Assembly (NCBI GenBank): GCA_030278955.1
Contig: JAOANR010000003.1
Location: 27,915,227 to 27,979,226 of the forward strand
Direction: 5' to 3'
Length of the DNA: 64,000 bases
Source: Hygrophila difformis
Taxonomy: Eukaryota > Streptophyta > Magnoliopsida > Lamiales > Acanthaceae
The notes below the pieces were generated by a model. The model was given only the letters and a program-made list of their open reading frames with translations. It was not told the origin of the DNA and made no database searches. This document shows positions 45,962 through 56,337 of the stretch, in pieces; the first letter of the stretch is position 1, and every line of letters begins with the position of its first letter. Both the position numbers and the translations under genes were made by a program.

Positions 45962-46699
45962 GTGAGCGCCATGGTGCTTCGCAATGGAAAGGAGTTGGTG
46001 GAACATGAAGTGGCTGCTGGAAGGATAAGCAAAGATGAAGAATCAATTGAGAAAGAAATTGAGAAGGATGAGAAACTCTCTTCTAAAACTTTAGTCAATG
46101 AAAAATTTCAATTATCTGCTGCTGATGCTGCTCCTTTTCCTAACAGGTTAGTCAGACCTCCCAAGAGCGACAAAAATAAGGAAATCATGGAGATATTCAA
46201 GAAAGTTGAACTAAGCATTCCTCTCCTTGACGCCATCCAGCAAATCCCACGCTATGCTAAGTTTTTAAAAGAGCTGTGCAATAATAAAAAAAAAAAAAAG
46301 CTTCGTGGGGATGAAAAGATCATAGCTGGAGAGGTCGTGTCTACTGTGCTTCAACACAAACTTCCACCAAAATGTGGTGACCCGGGTATGTTTCTAGTCC
46401 TTTGCAAGATTGAAAAGTTGGAAATAAAAAAGGCTATGTTAGATATTGGAAAAGCCATTAATGTGATGCCATTACCTATTTATAAGAATTTGAATGTGGG
46501 TCCATTAAAAGAAACATGTATAATAATTCAACTAGCAGATAGAACCAATGCTTATCCTGAGGGTATGATTGAGGATGTTCTTGTGCAAGTCAATGAATTA
46601 ATTTTCCGTGTCGATTTTTATATCTTGGATATGCATGATAATAATTCTCCCAATCCATCACCTGTGTTGTCTGGTCATCCATTCCAGTGTACTGCTTAA
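45962..46699 (+). pseudogene. Athila retropepsin (aspartic protease) region
   Basis: An open frame of 245 codons. It starts in the gag-pro linker (SAMVLRNGKELVE), then PFPNRLVRPPKSDKNKEIME, and then a retropepsin-like domain around PGMFLVLCKIEKLEIKKAML. The catalytic motif is DIGKAINVMP (Asp codon 46442-46444), where plant gypsy proteases mostly have DLGAS. The Asp is kept but the next two positions are altered, so activity is doubtful. The frame ends in TAA at 46697 and pol continues in other frames, so this piece cannot be part of a working polyprotein. A run of 12 A near 46288 codes Lys5 and is a slippage-prone spot. Confidence 0.82.
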
Positions 46700-48195
46700 A
46701 CTAAAATTGATGTCAAGCAGGGAACTTTGACCATGGAGTTTGATGGTGTGAAATCCAATTCAATATTTTTGATGCTTTAAAATATCCTGCTTCATCTCAT
46801 GATTGTTTTAGAGTGAATATAGTTGATGAAAGTGTGCAGAATATTTTTCTCCAAAGTGGAAAGGATCCCATAGAAGCAGCACTTCTCAACTACGTGGAAG
46901 ATTTTGGAGAAGATGGAACTGGTAAAAAAATACAGGAGATGGTTGATGCTTTGAACTCCCCGGAGCAGCAAAATGCAAGGTACAAGTCAATTCAATCAAT
47001 TTCAACATAGTCTAACCAAAAGAAATTGCCATCTGTTTTGCAGGCTCCAGAGTTGGAATTAAAACCATTACCTTCAAATTTGAAGTATGCTTTCCTGGAA
47101 AAAGATGAGACATTGCCATTTATAATTTCATCCACTCTCACCAAGTTACAAGAGGAGAAATTGGTGAGAACTTTGGCAGACAACAACGAGGCAATTGGTT
47201 GGACCATAGCCGACATAAAAGGGATTAGTCCGTTTCTGTGCACATACAAAATCATTCTGGAAGAGGAAGCCAAACCTCTTAGGCAAGCCCAAAGATGACT
47301 AAATCCCAGCATGATGGAGGTAGTTAAAAAGGAGATTTTAAAGCTCTTGGATGCTGAAATAATTTATCCAATATCCGATAGTCCTTGGGTAAATCCAATT
47401 CATGTTGTACCTAAGAAAGCTGGTGTCACCGTGGAAGCTGGAATGGATGGTAAGTTGATCACTGTTCATAAACAGACATAATGGCGTCAATGCATTGATT
47501 ATCGTAGGTTAACCTTGGTAACAAAGAAAGATCACTTCCCATTACCTTTTGTTGATCAAATGGTTGAGCGTCTTGCTGGTAAATCTCACTATTATTTTCT
47601 AGATGGCTTTTCAGAATACTTCCAAATTGCCATAGCACCCGAGGATCAAGAGAAAACAACCTTCACCCGTCCCTACGACACATTTGTATATAAAAGGATG
47701 CCATTTGGATTGTGCAATGCGCCGGCCACATTTCAAAGTGTATGGTTAGTATTTTCTTAGAATAAGTTGGTAAGATAATTGAGGTGTTTATGGATGATTT
47801 TAGTATTTATGGTGATGATTTTGATGGTTGGTTGGATAATTTGGCGTTAATTTTAGAAAGTGGTGAAGAAACTAAACTTGTGCTTAATTGGGAGAAGTGC
47901 CAATTTATGGTTGATGAGGGTAATGTTTTAGGCCATGTTGTTTCTGCTAGGGGTATTGAGGTTGATAAGGTAAAAGTGGATATTATTTCATCCTTATCCT
48001 ACCCCACTTCGGTGAGGGACTTGTGATCTTTTCTTGGCCATGCAGGTTTCTATCTTCGCTTTATTAATGATTTTTCCAAGGTGGCCACTCCTCTTTTCCA
48101 CCTCTTGCAGAAAGATGTCCCATTCGCATTTACTGACGAATGCAAACAAGCATTTGATACAATCCGTGGAATCTTGACAGCACCACCAATCATTC
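46700..48195 (+). pseudogene. Athila reverse transcriptase
   Basis: The linker (46813-47010) is followed by the RT frame from 47026 (APELELKPLPSNLKYAFLEK). Conserved blocks: SPWVNPIHVVPKKAG, CIDYRRLTLVTKKDHFPLPF, FLDGFSEYFQIAIAPEDQEK, MPFGLCNAPATFQ, and FMDD at 47787-47798 (the YXDD catalytic box in its usual Athila form). Lesions: TGA 47296-47298 at a conserved Arg, TAA 47479-47481, a frameshift between about 47745 and 47784, TGA 48024-48026 at a conserved Arg before SFLGHAG. It would copy element RNA into DNA if intact. The element is clearly dead. Confidence 0.88.
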
Positions 48196-48600
48196 AACCA
48201 CCTAGGAGTTTCCTTTTGAATTAATGTGCGACACAAGTGATATAGCTGTAGGAGCTGTCCTGGGGCAGAGAAGTGGGAAGGATTTTTGGGCCATTTATTA
48301 TACATCCAAAGCTTTGAATGGAGCCAATTAAATTACACCACAACTGAGAAGGAGCTTTTAGCTATTGTTTATGCTTTAGAAAAATTTAGATCTTACCTTC
48401 TTGGAACTAAAGTAACTGTGTTCTCTGATCATGCAGCTCTACGATTCCTCCTGTCCAAGAAAGAAAGCAAAACGAGGTTGATAAGGTGGATCCTGCTTCT
48501 ACAAGAATTCAATATTAAAATTCGAGACAAAGAGGGAAGTGAAAATCTTGTAGCAGATCACCTTAGCAGGCTACCATCGACAGTGGAGAAATTATGTTTA
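48196..48600 (+). pseudogene. Athila RNase H domain
   Basis: Similarity begins near 48212 ([18 protein letters not shown]). It includes [19 protein letters not shown] and [14 protein letters not shown], giving the acidic residues expected of RNase H (D, E, D), and ends near VADHLSRL (48553-48576). A frameshift lies around 48320, where the open frame starts out of phase. It would degrade RNA in RNA/DNA hybrids. Confidence 0.82.
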
Positions 48601-49940
48601 AGGGAGTATTTTTCTGAAGAACAATTACTTGCTATTAAAATTTCTTTGCCTTGGTTTGCAGACATTGCTAATTATTTGCAAACTAATAAATTTCCTACAG
48701 GATGGTCAAAGGCGAAAAAGGATAAGTTGAAGAGTGATGCAAAATATTTTATATGGGATGATCCTTATCTTTGGAAGAGAGGAGCTAACCAGGTAATTCG
48801 TCGATTTGTAGGTGAGGATGAATTTGAATATATTCTTAAATTTTGCCACGACCTTGAGTGTGGGGGTCAATTTTGGGCCCCAACGTATTGCTAGGAAGGT
48901 GCTTGACAGTGAGTTTTATTGGCCAAGTGTATTTAAAGATGCTCATGCTTATTGTAAATCTTGTGATAAGTGTCAATGTGTGGGAAATATAGGTTTCTAG
49001 AGGTCAAATGTCCCAAACCCCATTGATGTTTGTTAAAAAATTTTATGCTTGGGGATTGGATTTTATGGGACCTTTTCCTTCTTCACATGGATTCCTTTAT
49101 ATTATCTTGGTTGTCGACTATGTTTCTAAATGGGTGGAAGCGAAAGCCACCCGGACTAATGATTCTAAAGTGGTTGCAGAATTTCTTAAATCATATATCT
49201 TCACTCGATTTGGAATGCCCAGGGCCATGGTAAGCGATAGAGGTACTCACTTTTGTAATAAAACCATCACTGCTCTCTTTCACAAATATGGGATTATGCA
49301 TAAGGTGTCTACTTCATATCATCCCCAAACCAATGGATTGGTCGAGCTTTCCAATAGAGAGGTGAAAAGCATTCTGGAAAAGATGGTGCGACCCGACATA
49401 AAAGATTGGAGTATGTGATTGGAGGATGCTCTTTGGGCTTATAGGACTGCTTACAAAATACCAATTGGGATGTCCCCATTTCGGTTGGTTTTTGGAAAGC
49501 CTTGCCATTTACCAATTGAGATCGAACATCGAGCATTTTGGGCAGTGAAACAATGCAACTTAGATCTAATAGGTGCTGGAGAATATAAGAAGTTGCAACT
49601 ACAAGAGCTTGAGAAAATCCGAAATGAGGCATATGATAATGTAATGATCTATAAAGAGAAAACAAAAGCATTTTAGGATATAAGAATTTCCAGAAAGAAG
49701 TTCAAGATTGGACAGAATGTGTTATACCAATCGCAGCTTAAACTCTTCCCAGGTAAGCTTCGTTCAAGATGGATAGGCCCTTTTGTTGTTACTAATGTTT
49801 TACCTTATGGTACAGTGGAAATTAGAAGCTTGACGAGGGAAAAAACATTTACTGTTAATGGACATCGTCTCAAGCCATACATTGAAGGATTTTGCGCCCA
49901 AGAGGAAGAGAGTGTTGTTTTAGTGGATTTTCTGGAGTGA
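48601..49940 (+). pseudogene. Athila integrase
   Basis: The N-terminal zinc domain ([12 protein letters not shown] and KSCDKCQ, 48840-48980) has Gln where the second His of HHCC is expected. The catalytic core from 49008 keeps D (49059, WGLDFMGPF), D (49236, VSDRGTHF) and E (49344, NGLVELSNRE). The C-terminal part reads [20 protein letters not shown] and KLRSRWIGPFVVTNVLPYG. Lesions: frameshift near 48885, a further shift near 49000, TGA 49416-49418 at a conserved Arg, TAG near 49674. No chromodomain, as expected for Athila. Frame ends TGA 49938-49940. Confidence 0.88.
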
Positions 49941-50675
49941 CCAAACATTGGTTGTCTGGCCAAAGACGTTAAAGAAAGGGTTTCTTGGGAAGCAACCCAA
50001 GTTTTTGCTATTTTATTTCGTTTGAATTTTTCTTTTATTTAATTTTGAACTTTTGATGTTTTGTCATGACATTTTACTTGTTAGTTTGTAGAAAGATGAA
50101 AAATTCTTGGTTCTCCAGCTTGGATAATGCAGAATTGGAAAACTTTGCTTGGCTACATGTTGCGTGGGCACACGCAAGCCATTTACTCATTGATTTTGCT
50201 AATTAAATTGGGAGAGGAACTTTCTACAGGTAGTATGGGCATACACAAGGGCATTGATCAAAATAGCCAATACATTAGAATACCTACTTCATAACCCATT
50301 CACCGAATACCCATAATTTTTATCCTACCCCCTTCCTTCCTACGTGGTCAATGTCTAAAACACTCAACCCGGAAGCAAAATTCTGATACCCAAAGCTAAA
50401 ATCCCGAAACACAGCCTAAAATCTATAATTGAGAAAAATCCCCAAAGTTGGTTGTGCCCTAACCTCTCATTCCCGTCATCTCCCTCCATCTCTCTTCTCC
50501 CATATCTGCGCCGCCCACCACCACTACTCCATCTTCATCCTCTCGCCGTTGGCCACGCCACCATCGCCTCCGACCGCCGCTGCTGCCTCGCCCTCCCTCA
50601 TCATCGCTCTCCCTCTCGCTCGCTCCCTACATTTTTCCGTTTCCTTTTGCACAGCCCAGTCCCGCTGCGCCCACC
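49941..50675 (+). other. pol-ORF1 spacer of element C
   Basis: About 735 bp of non-coding DNA, T-rich then C-rich (CCTCTCATTCCCGTCATCTCC) just before ORF1. In Athila elements this spacer may hold the splice or promoter signals for ORF1; I cannot identify any. Confidence 0.6.
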
Positions 50676-51918
50676 ATGGCCAAGAGACGGAGGGCCAAAT
50701 CGCCACTGCCGCCTCCGTCCGAGCCCACTGACGCTGCCACCACTGAACCCTCCAGTTCACGCCGCCCTCCCAAGAAGTGGAAGACACCCGTCGCTTCTGC
50801 CGCTCCTCCTCCGCCCCTAGTGCCACCACTGTCGCGCGCGCACGCCGCCTCTCCAAGTAGCGGCAACCAGCCCCTGCTGTGTCCCCTACCTCTTCCGCCT
50901 CTTCCCAGCAAGCCACACCATCGCCCCACCAAGCTCCTCTCACCACCAGCCACCATTCTCTCCCTCTCCGGATGCTGCTACGGTCACAGATCCATTCTTG
51001 GATCCAGTTCCCCGAGTTCCAGTGCACCGTGGAAGAACTCTGACAGCCTCTTCATCGCGAGCTCGAATAGGTGGAGTTACTCAAATTCTTCCCCCGGGGC
51101 ATTTGGGAGTTAATGTTGATTCCTTTACAACTAAAGAACGAGCCAGGTATGATAAGTGTTGTTTTAAACATCTGTATTCTGATAAGTTTGTGCACATTGA
51201 TACTTTAGACTTGTTGGGAATCAAGGAGGATGTAGTTAAGTATATGAGTAATATTGGGTGGTCCAGATTGTTGCATTTTAAATTGTCTGCTGTGCATGAA
51301 TTGGCTGTTGAGTTCATGTCAACATTTGTTTGCAAATTGCCTGCTACTTATGATGTGCACACCCTTAATATGATTCGATTTAGATTACTTGATACTGTTT
51401 TTCACTTGTCTCTAGCCGAGTTCAACATGCATCTTGGTATAATTAGTGAGCCCGAACTTGAGTCTGATGTCTCTGTGAATACCGTTTGTGATTCCTGTGA
51501 TCCCTTTGAGTATGAATCTTCTGATTTGTGGTGTCAAGTTACGCATTACCAAGGTGAGAAATTTTCTCGAAATGTGAATGCTCACAGCCTTTGTGACCAT
51601 GCTATCCGATATATACATAGATTTTTGGCATTTACGATAGCGGGACGTAAGGAAACCACAACTACTGGTACAAAAACCAAGTTCTTCTTTTTATGGTGTA
51701 TGACAAATTCTGTGAAAGTTAACTTGGGATTTTGGTTAGCTTCTGAGTTTAGTGCTACATTAAATCAGAATCGCTCTCTTGTATGTGCATCCTTTATCAT
51801 TGCTATAGCTCTTAGTTTGGGTGTTATCAATTCCGTGGATCCTGATTATCTATCCTCTTTAAATTTGCATTTGGGTGCTGAGATGGATCCCTGGACACCA
51901 ATGCATTACTCCGGATGA
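50676..51918 (+). pseudogene. Athila ORF1 protein (ATHILA ORF-1 family)
   Basis: ATG 50676 (context CACCATGGC) opens a Pro/Ser-rich, basic N-terminus (MAKRRRAKSPLPPP). The conserved part is in another frame, open to TGA 51916-51918, so at least one frameshift lies between about 50900 and 51000. Conserved blocks: FTTKERARYDKCCFKHLYSD, LLGIKEDVVKYMSNIGWSRL, RFRLLDTVFHLSLAEFNMHL, CDHAIRYIHRFLAFTIAGRK, KTKFFFLWCMTNSVKVNLGF. These match the ATHILA ORF-1 family as I remember it. ORF1 lies between integrase and 3' LTR; its function is unknown, though an envelope-like role was proposed. Block order shows distant kinship with genes X and Y. Confidence 0.82.
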
Positions 51919-53188
51919 ACATGATTCAGAAGGTGGGATCGAGCTACCAATTTTGTTATCCTACACCAGTCCCTGCTGCCACATCCAAGCCACCACCTGC
52001 CTTACCTTTTAGCTCCTCCAATTGCGCTCCTCGCGGACCTACCTCCGTGGTAGCCACACATGCATTGAGCTAGAAGGTTGACTTACTTCTCCAGCAGCAA
52101 GCAGAGATGTCCAGACAGTTGGCAGCCTTCTTCGATCACATTGGTTTTAACCCCCACCTCCCTCCAGCCAATGACTCAGGGACATCCTTCTATCCTTTCT
52201 TTTTATTTTATTTATATTATTTTATTTTTACTTTCTATCTTTTGTTTCTTTTCTTTCCTGTTTCCATTTTTCTTTCTATCTTTTTATTTGGCATTGAGGA
52301 CACTGCCTGGTTCTGGTGGGGGGGGGGGGGGGGGGGGATTACATGTCACTTCTTGTACTTATCTCTGTATATGCCCTTGCTTGCCTTCTTGTCAAAATTT
52401 TAATTATTGATTGTTGATTAAATTCTTGATCTAGTCGATGATATAATTGTCAATTGGTATGCCTGGCGTGCTATTTATGTCCTTGTGAGATTTGAGCCTT
52501 ACTGAGCTTTCATTTTCATCATCATTACATGCTCATTTTCTTGATGTGGGAACATGGAAATTGCATCATTCTTGAATTTGCACAAAAATGCATGTGAACT
52601 CTTCATATTCTAGTATGCTAGCAAAATGATTTGGGCACTATGATTCACCTTACTGGCCTTATACACTTGCCTACCCATAATTTTCCAACTAGTGAACCCC
52701 TCTGAGCCTTATAAACTTTTTCCTTTGTGATACACTTTCCCCCTAGCCATTAGCCTTTTATTTCCTTTGGATCTTATCTGCTTGAATACGGAATAGAGGA
52801 TTAACTCTTGAGCTTGTTTATCATTAGTGCCGCATTGATGAGATGTTGCTGTTAGAGCCGTTATTGAAGAAGCAGATCATTTGTTCGAGTTTGATTTATA
52901 TTCCGCCCCTCTTCTTAAAAAAATGATAGATATATAGCTGGCACTATTGTTCCTCTAACCTCAGGGTTAAGAGGAAGGAGTTGAAATTCTGTCTGCAATG
53001 TCAGATATAGGGATTCCTCTAATAAGACGTGAAATCGAGCTATTGAAAGCCACTGATTGAGAAAAAAATGAAAAAAGGGAGAGGGGTAGAGACTTCTTGA
53101 TTGTTGCTATCATGTGTTCTGATGATTCATGGAGATTTAAGAAATTTATGGATTGACAGTCGATCTTATTATGAACAAGTCTTTTTGA
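51919..53188 (+). other. 3' non-coding region of element C, left of D
   Basis: No gene. It contains a stretch (51912-52307) of which a related copy sits in the 5' LTR of D, a PPT-like site (52290-52337), and 52933-53060, which resembles 55797-55930 in the D leader. The CTTTT-rich part near 52190-52280 is low complexity. Confidence 0.65.
52290..52337 (+). other. cryptic PPT-like site: hairpin GGCATT/ACTGCC and a run of 20 G
   Basis: 52290-52307 folds as GGCATT/ACTGCC (one mismatch) around the loop GAGGAC. It is followed by TGGTTCTGGT and 20 G (52318-52337). It resembles the PPT hairpins but lies far upstream of the true 3' LTR. Confidence 0.55.
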
Positions 53189-53193
53189 GTTGG
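53189..53193. repeat. target site duplication GTTGG (left, element D)
   Basis: GTTGG before TGACGTGG, repeated at 60440-60444 after ATTCATGGCA. Confidence 0.9.
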
Positions 53194-53639
53194 TGACGTG
53201 GATGTCCGGATCAACCCACTCAAATGCTTGAACCGGCCCGGAAGATTCACTGAATGGATTGCCAGTCTTCCCAGGACCACAGAATTCCAAGCTCAAACCA
53301 ACCGGGGAGAAGGAAGCAGTCCAGAAGCTGTAACTTTGATCCAATCGGAGGAAATTGGGGATCGCCCATACGTGCCATGCATGGGCTCTCCAATTCTACA
53401 TTGAAGAAGGGAATACAGTCAACACCGCCGCCGAAGCATCACCGGAGCCGCCGGAGTATCGCCGGAGCATCACCGGAGTTCGCCGGAAGTTGGCCGCCGC
53501 CGGCGGCCGGAGACCGGTCAATGGTCGGAAGTGTTGAACTGTTGTTTTGTTTAATTCAGACTTATTTCAGTTTAAACAAGGCACGTAATAATTTAAAACA
53601 ACTACTGTGGGGTCCGCACTAGACTTGTTGAAATTCAGG

Positions 53640-53719
53640 ATCCCCGTCGCTAGACTCCAGTCCGGAGAGTCCCAGTCGCTACACTCCTGTCCGGAGACTC
53701 CCAGTCGCTAGACTACGTC
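53640..53719. repeat. 29-bp tandem repeat with CTCC/GGAG hairpins, D 5' LTR
   Basis: Units begin GTCGCTAGACTCCAGTCCGG and fold through CTCC..GGAG. There are two full units and a part here; in the 3' LTR (59760-59872) there are three full units and a part. Confidence 0.75.
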
Positions 53720-54113
53720 CGGATGAACATGATTCGGAAGGTGGGATCGAGCTACCAATTTTGTTATCCTACACCAGTCCCTGCTGCCACATCCGACCAC
53801 CACCTGCCTTACCTTTTTGCTCCTCCGATTGCGCTCCTCGCGGACCTACCTCCGTGGTAGCCACACATGCATTGAGCTAGAAGGTTGACTTACTTCTCCA
53901 GCTGCAGGCAGAGATGACCAGACAGTTGGCTGCCTTCTTGGATCACATTGGTTTTACCCCCCACCTCCCCCCAGCCAATGACTCAGGGACATCCTTCTAT
54001 CCTTTCTTTTTGTTTTATTTATATTATTTTATTTTTACTTTCTATCTTTTGTTTATTTTCTTTCCTGTTTCCATTTTTCTTTTTATCTTTTTATTTGGCA
54101 TTGAGGACACTGC
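53720..54113 (+). other. captured segment resembling Athila C 3' region (394 bp)
   Basis: It matches 51912-52307 over its whole length with about a dozen or more substitutions, starting CGGATGAACATGATTC and ending GGACACTGCC. The 3' LTR of D has GACTACGTCTAGCGACACAG at the same point with nothing inserted. The right edge coincides with the end of the GGCATT/ACTGCC hairpin. Confidence 0.85.
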
Positions 54114-54693
54114 CTAGCGACACAGTTTTTGCCTAGCGACAGGCAGTGTCCAGAATGCCAATTTTTGTATTTTCTAGGGATTTCTTTGTATTTTCCATTC
54201 CCGTTTTACCCCTGTAACTTGGAGGCCTTATATATATGTCCTCCTAAACATTGTATTGCATCTTTTGGTTTAATATTATTGAGAACACTTCTATCTTATT
54301 TTCCAATTATGAACTAGAGTTTGTGGGAACCGAAAACCCTCAATCGAGCACATAGCTCAAAACAATACCGTGATCTAGACTCGGGCTAGATTCACACGAT
54401 TCAGATTCTTGAAGCAAATCCGACGATCGATTATATCCATTGTTGGAGGATTTGGAGGGGACGGTGTTGTTTAGCATCATTGTCTTGATATTTTCTTCAT
54501 CCTTAGATAGCTTCCATATCCCTTTTATTTTCTTGTTCAATCCACCATTTGGCATCACTTGCCTTTTGGTAATCAAATCTAAAAAAATCCAAAACACCCT
54601 TCCCCTTTTGGCACCAAGTGTCAATCGGCAATCATCCGAACAATATTGTATCCAATCCAAGATCCGCGTTGATTCATGGCAGCCTAATTAATT

Positions 54694-54705
54694 TGGTATC
54701 AGAGC
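54694..54705 (+). other. Primer binding site, initiator Met-tRNA type (element D)
   Basis: TGGTATCAGAGC, twelve nt after the LTR end as defined by comparison with the 3' LTR. Confidence 0.88.
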
Positions 54706-56337
54706 TAAGGATTGGATCTTATTGTGTTCTTCATCCTTGAAAACCCACAAAAATCGAAAAACCCTTCAAAACCCCAAAAATAGTGTTCTGTCCAGATTTC
54801 AGCTCTCTCATCATTCATATTTTGTGAAATCTGATCCGATAATCTTGTTTCTCTCATAGAGTACATGCATTTGCATATAAATTTCATCAAAAACGGACAC
54901 CGGGAGCCAAAGTTATGGCCATTTGAAGATTCTTGAATGTTCTTGATGTTCTTCATCCAAAAATCAAAAAATACTCATATTTTGCTTTTTGATTCTGTAA
55001 TTTTGTATTTATGAGCTTGTTTTCTCTTATATAAACATCAATGTATTGATATTGCATCATTCACCAAGCATTTTGAGCGTTGAACACAAGTTGGTGGAAC
55101 AAGTACCCTAGTTTGCTGTCCATTTTCACTTTTTGAACTTTTTGGTGTTTGTTCTTGTTGGGGAAGACGATCTGATATAATTCCAAGGGGTAGATTTACA
55201 TATTTTGGGTGTGAGGAATCCAATGGAAGTGGTTTTGAAGCGTTTGGAGCTCATTTGATTGGTCAAACAACGAAAACAAAAAATCTGCCCAAGTGCACCA
55301 AGGGGAGCTCATTTGATCGGTCAAACAACTTCGGGAGTTCATAACTTCCTGAGTTCTTCCAGTTTCCTGTTGAATCTTCATCCATATTCAAGCTCTTTGA
55401 GTTTTGAATCCATAGGATTTTGAATCACCAAATTTGGAGTTGTTTAGAGGTCGTTATCACCTTTTTGGCAAAGGTGTACTTTTCTGGCGGCACCAAAAAG
55501 AAGCCGCGAGTGTGGGCGCGTGAGCAGACCAAACGTGGTGTTTTTTGTTTGTATCTCCTCCCAATCCGTGATATTTTGGCATTCCTTTGGTTTGGCATTA
55601 ATTGGAGGGGATTTGGTGTCTCAAAAACGTCCAAAATTACACAACAGAAAATCTGGAACTGAAGTTCAAGCTGCCAACTTTTGAAATTCTAGGGTTTTGA
55701 CCACTTTTGAGTGTTTTGAGTGTAAAAGTGAGCTACAAACATAACTTGGGATATTGGGACTATATTTTTAGTGATACAATAAAGTGGATATCTGACTGGC
55801 ACAATTGTTCCTCTGAACAAAGTTCACGAACATCGAGTTGAAGTTCCGCCTATTATAAAGGCATTGGAATTCCTCTCATAAGTTGTGATACCTAGCCGAG
55901 AAGCCACTTGAGTATTACGAATTTTTCCCAAGTGTTATTTTTCAAAGTGAGCTTACTCATATATATTGGGATCGATTAAGGACGACCAATTTTGAAGGAT
56001 AGTGAACGTTGAGAGCAATTGCACTGATCGACTTGTACTCAATTATCATCTGCATTGCATATCACATACATGTCATTGCTTCTTTGATCGAGTCAAACAT
56101 TACATTTTGTTTCTTGCATTGTGCGTTCATAATCTCTCATACACTGATCCTCCTACCCAACATTGGAATTTTTATCCAGACAAGCTTCCAAGAGCTGAAC
56201 AGTGTGTCGAACCCGAGTCAACGACACCAAGGGTTTGATCATTTTGTGAGAGCAAATATTCAATATACATATATATATTATATTACATTTATAATTTCTA
56301 ACCTTCTATAAATATATCTGGAGTATTATTTTCTGAG
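54706..56337 (+). other. 5' leader of element D
   Basis: A long (1.6 kb) non-coding leader, AT-rich. 55797-55930 shares blocks (GTTCCTCTGAAC, GAGTTGAAGTTC, GGAATTCCTCTCATAAG) with 52933-53060 of element C. Open frames here are short and unrelated to known proteins. Confidence 0.65.

Larger units (their letters stand above)
53194..54681 (+). repeat. 5' LTR of element D, with captured insert
   Basis: TGACGTGGA to ATTCATGGCA. Apart from the 394-bp insert at 53720-54113 and fewer tandem units it is collinear with 59304-60439. GGAGGCCTTATATATATG near 54218-54237 holds a TATATATA box; in the 3' LTR this is near 59983-59996. Confidence 0.9.

Noticed and set aside
52078..52410. Frames over the T-rich and G-run region
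   Set aside because: Low-complexity Phe/Leu and Gly runs; not coding.
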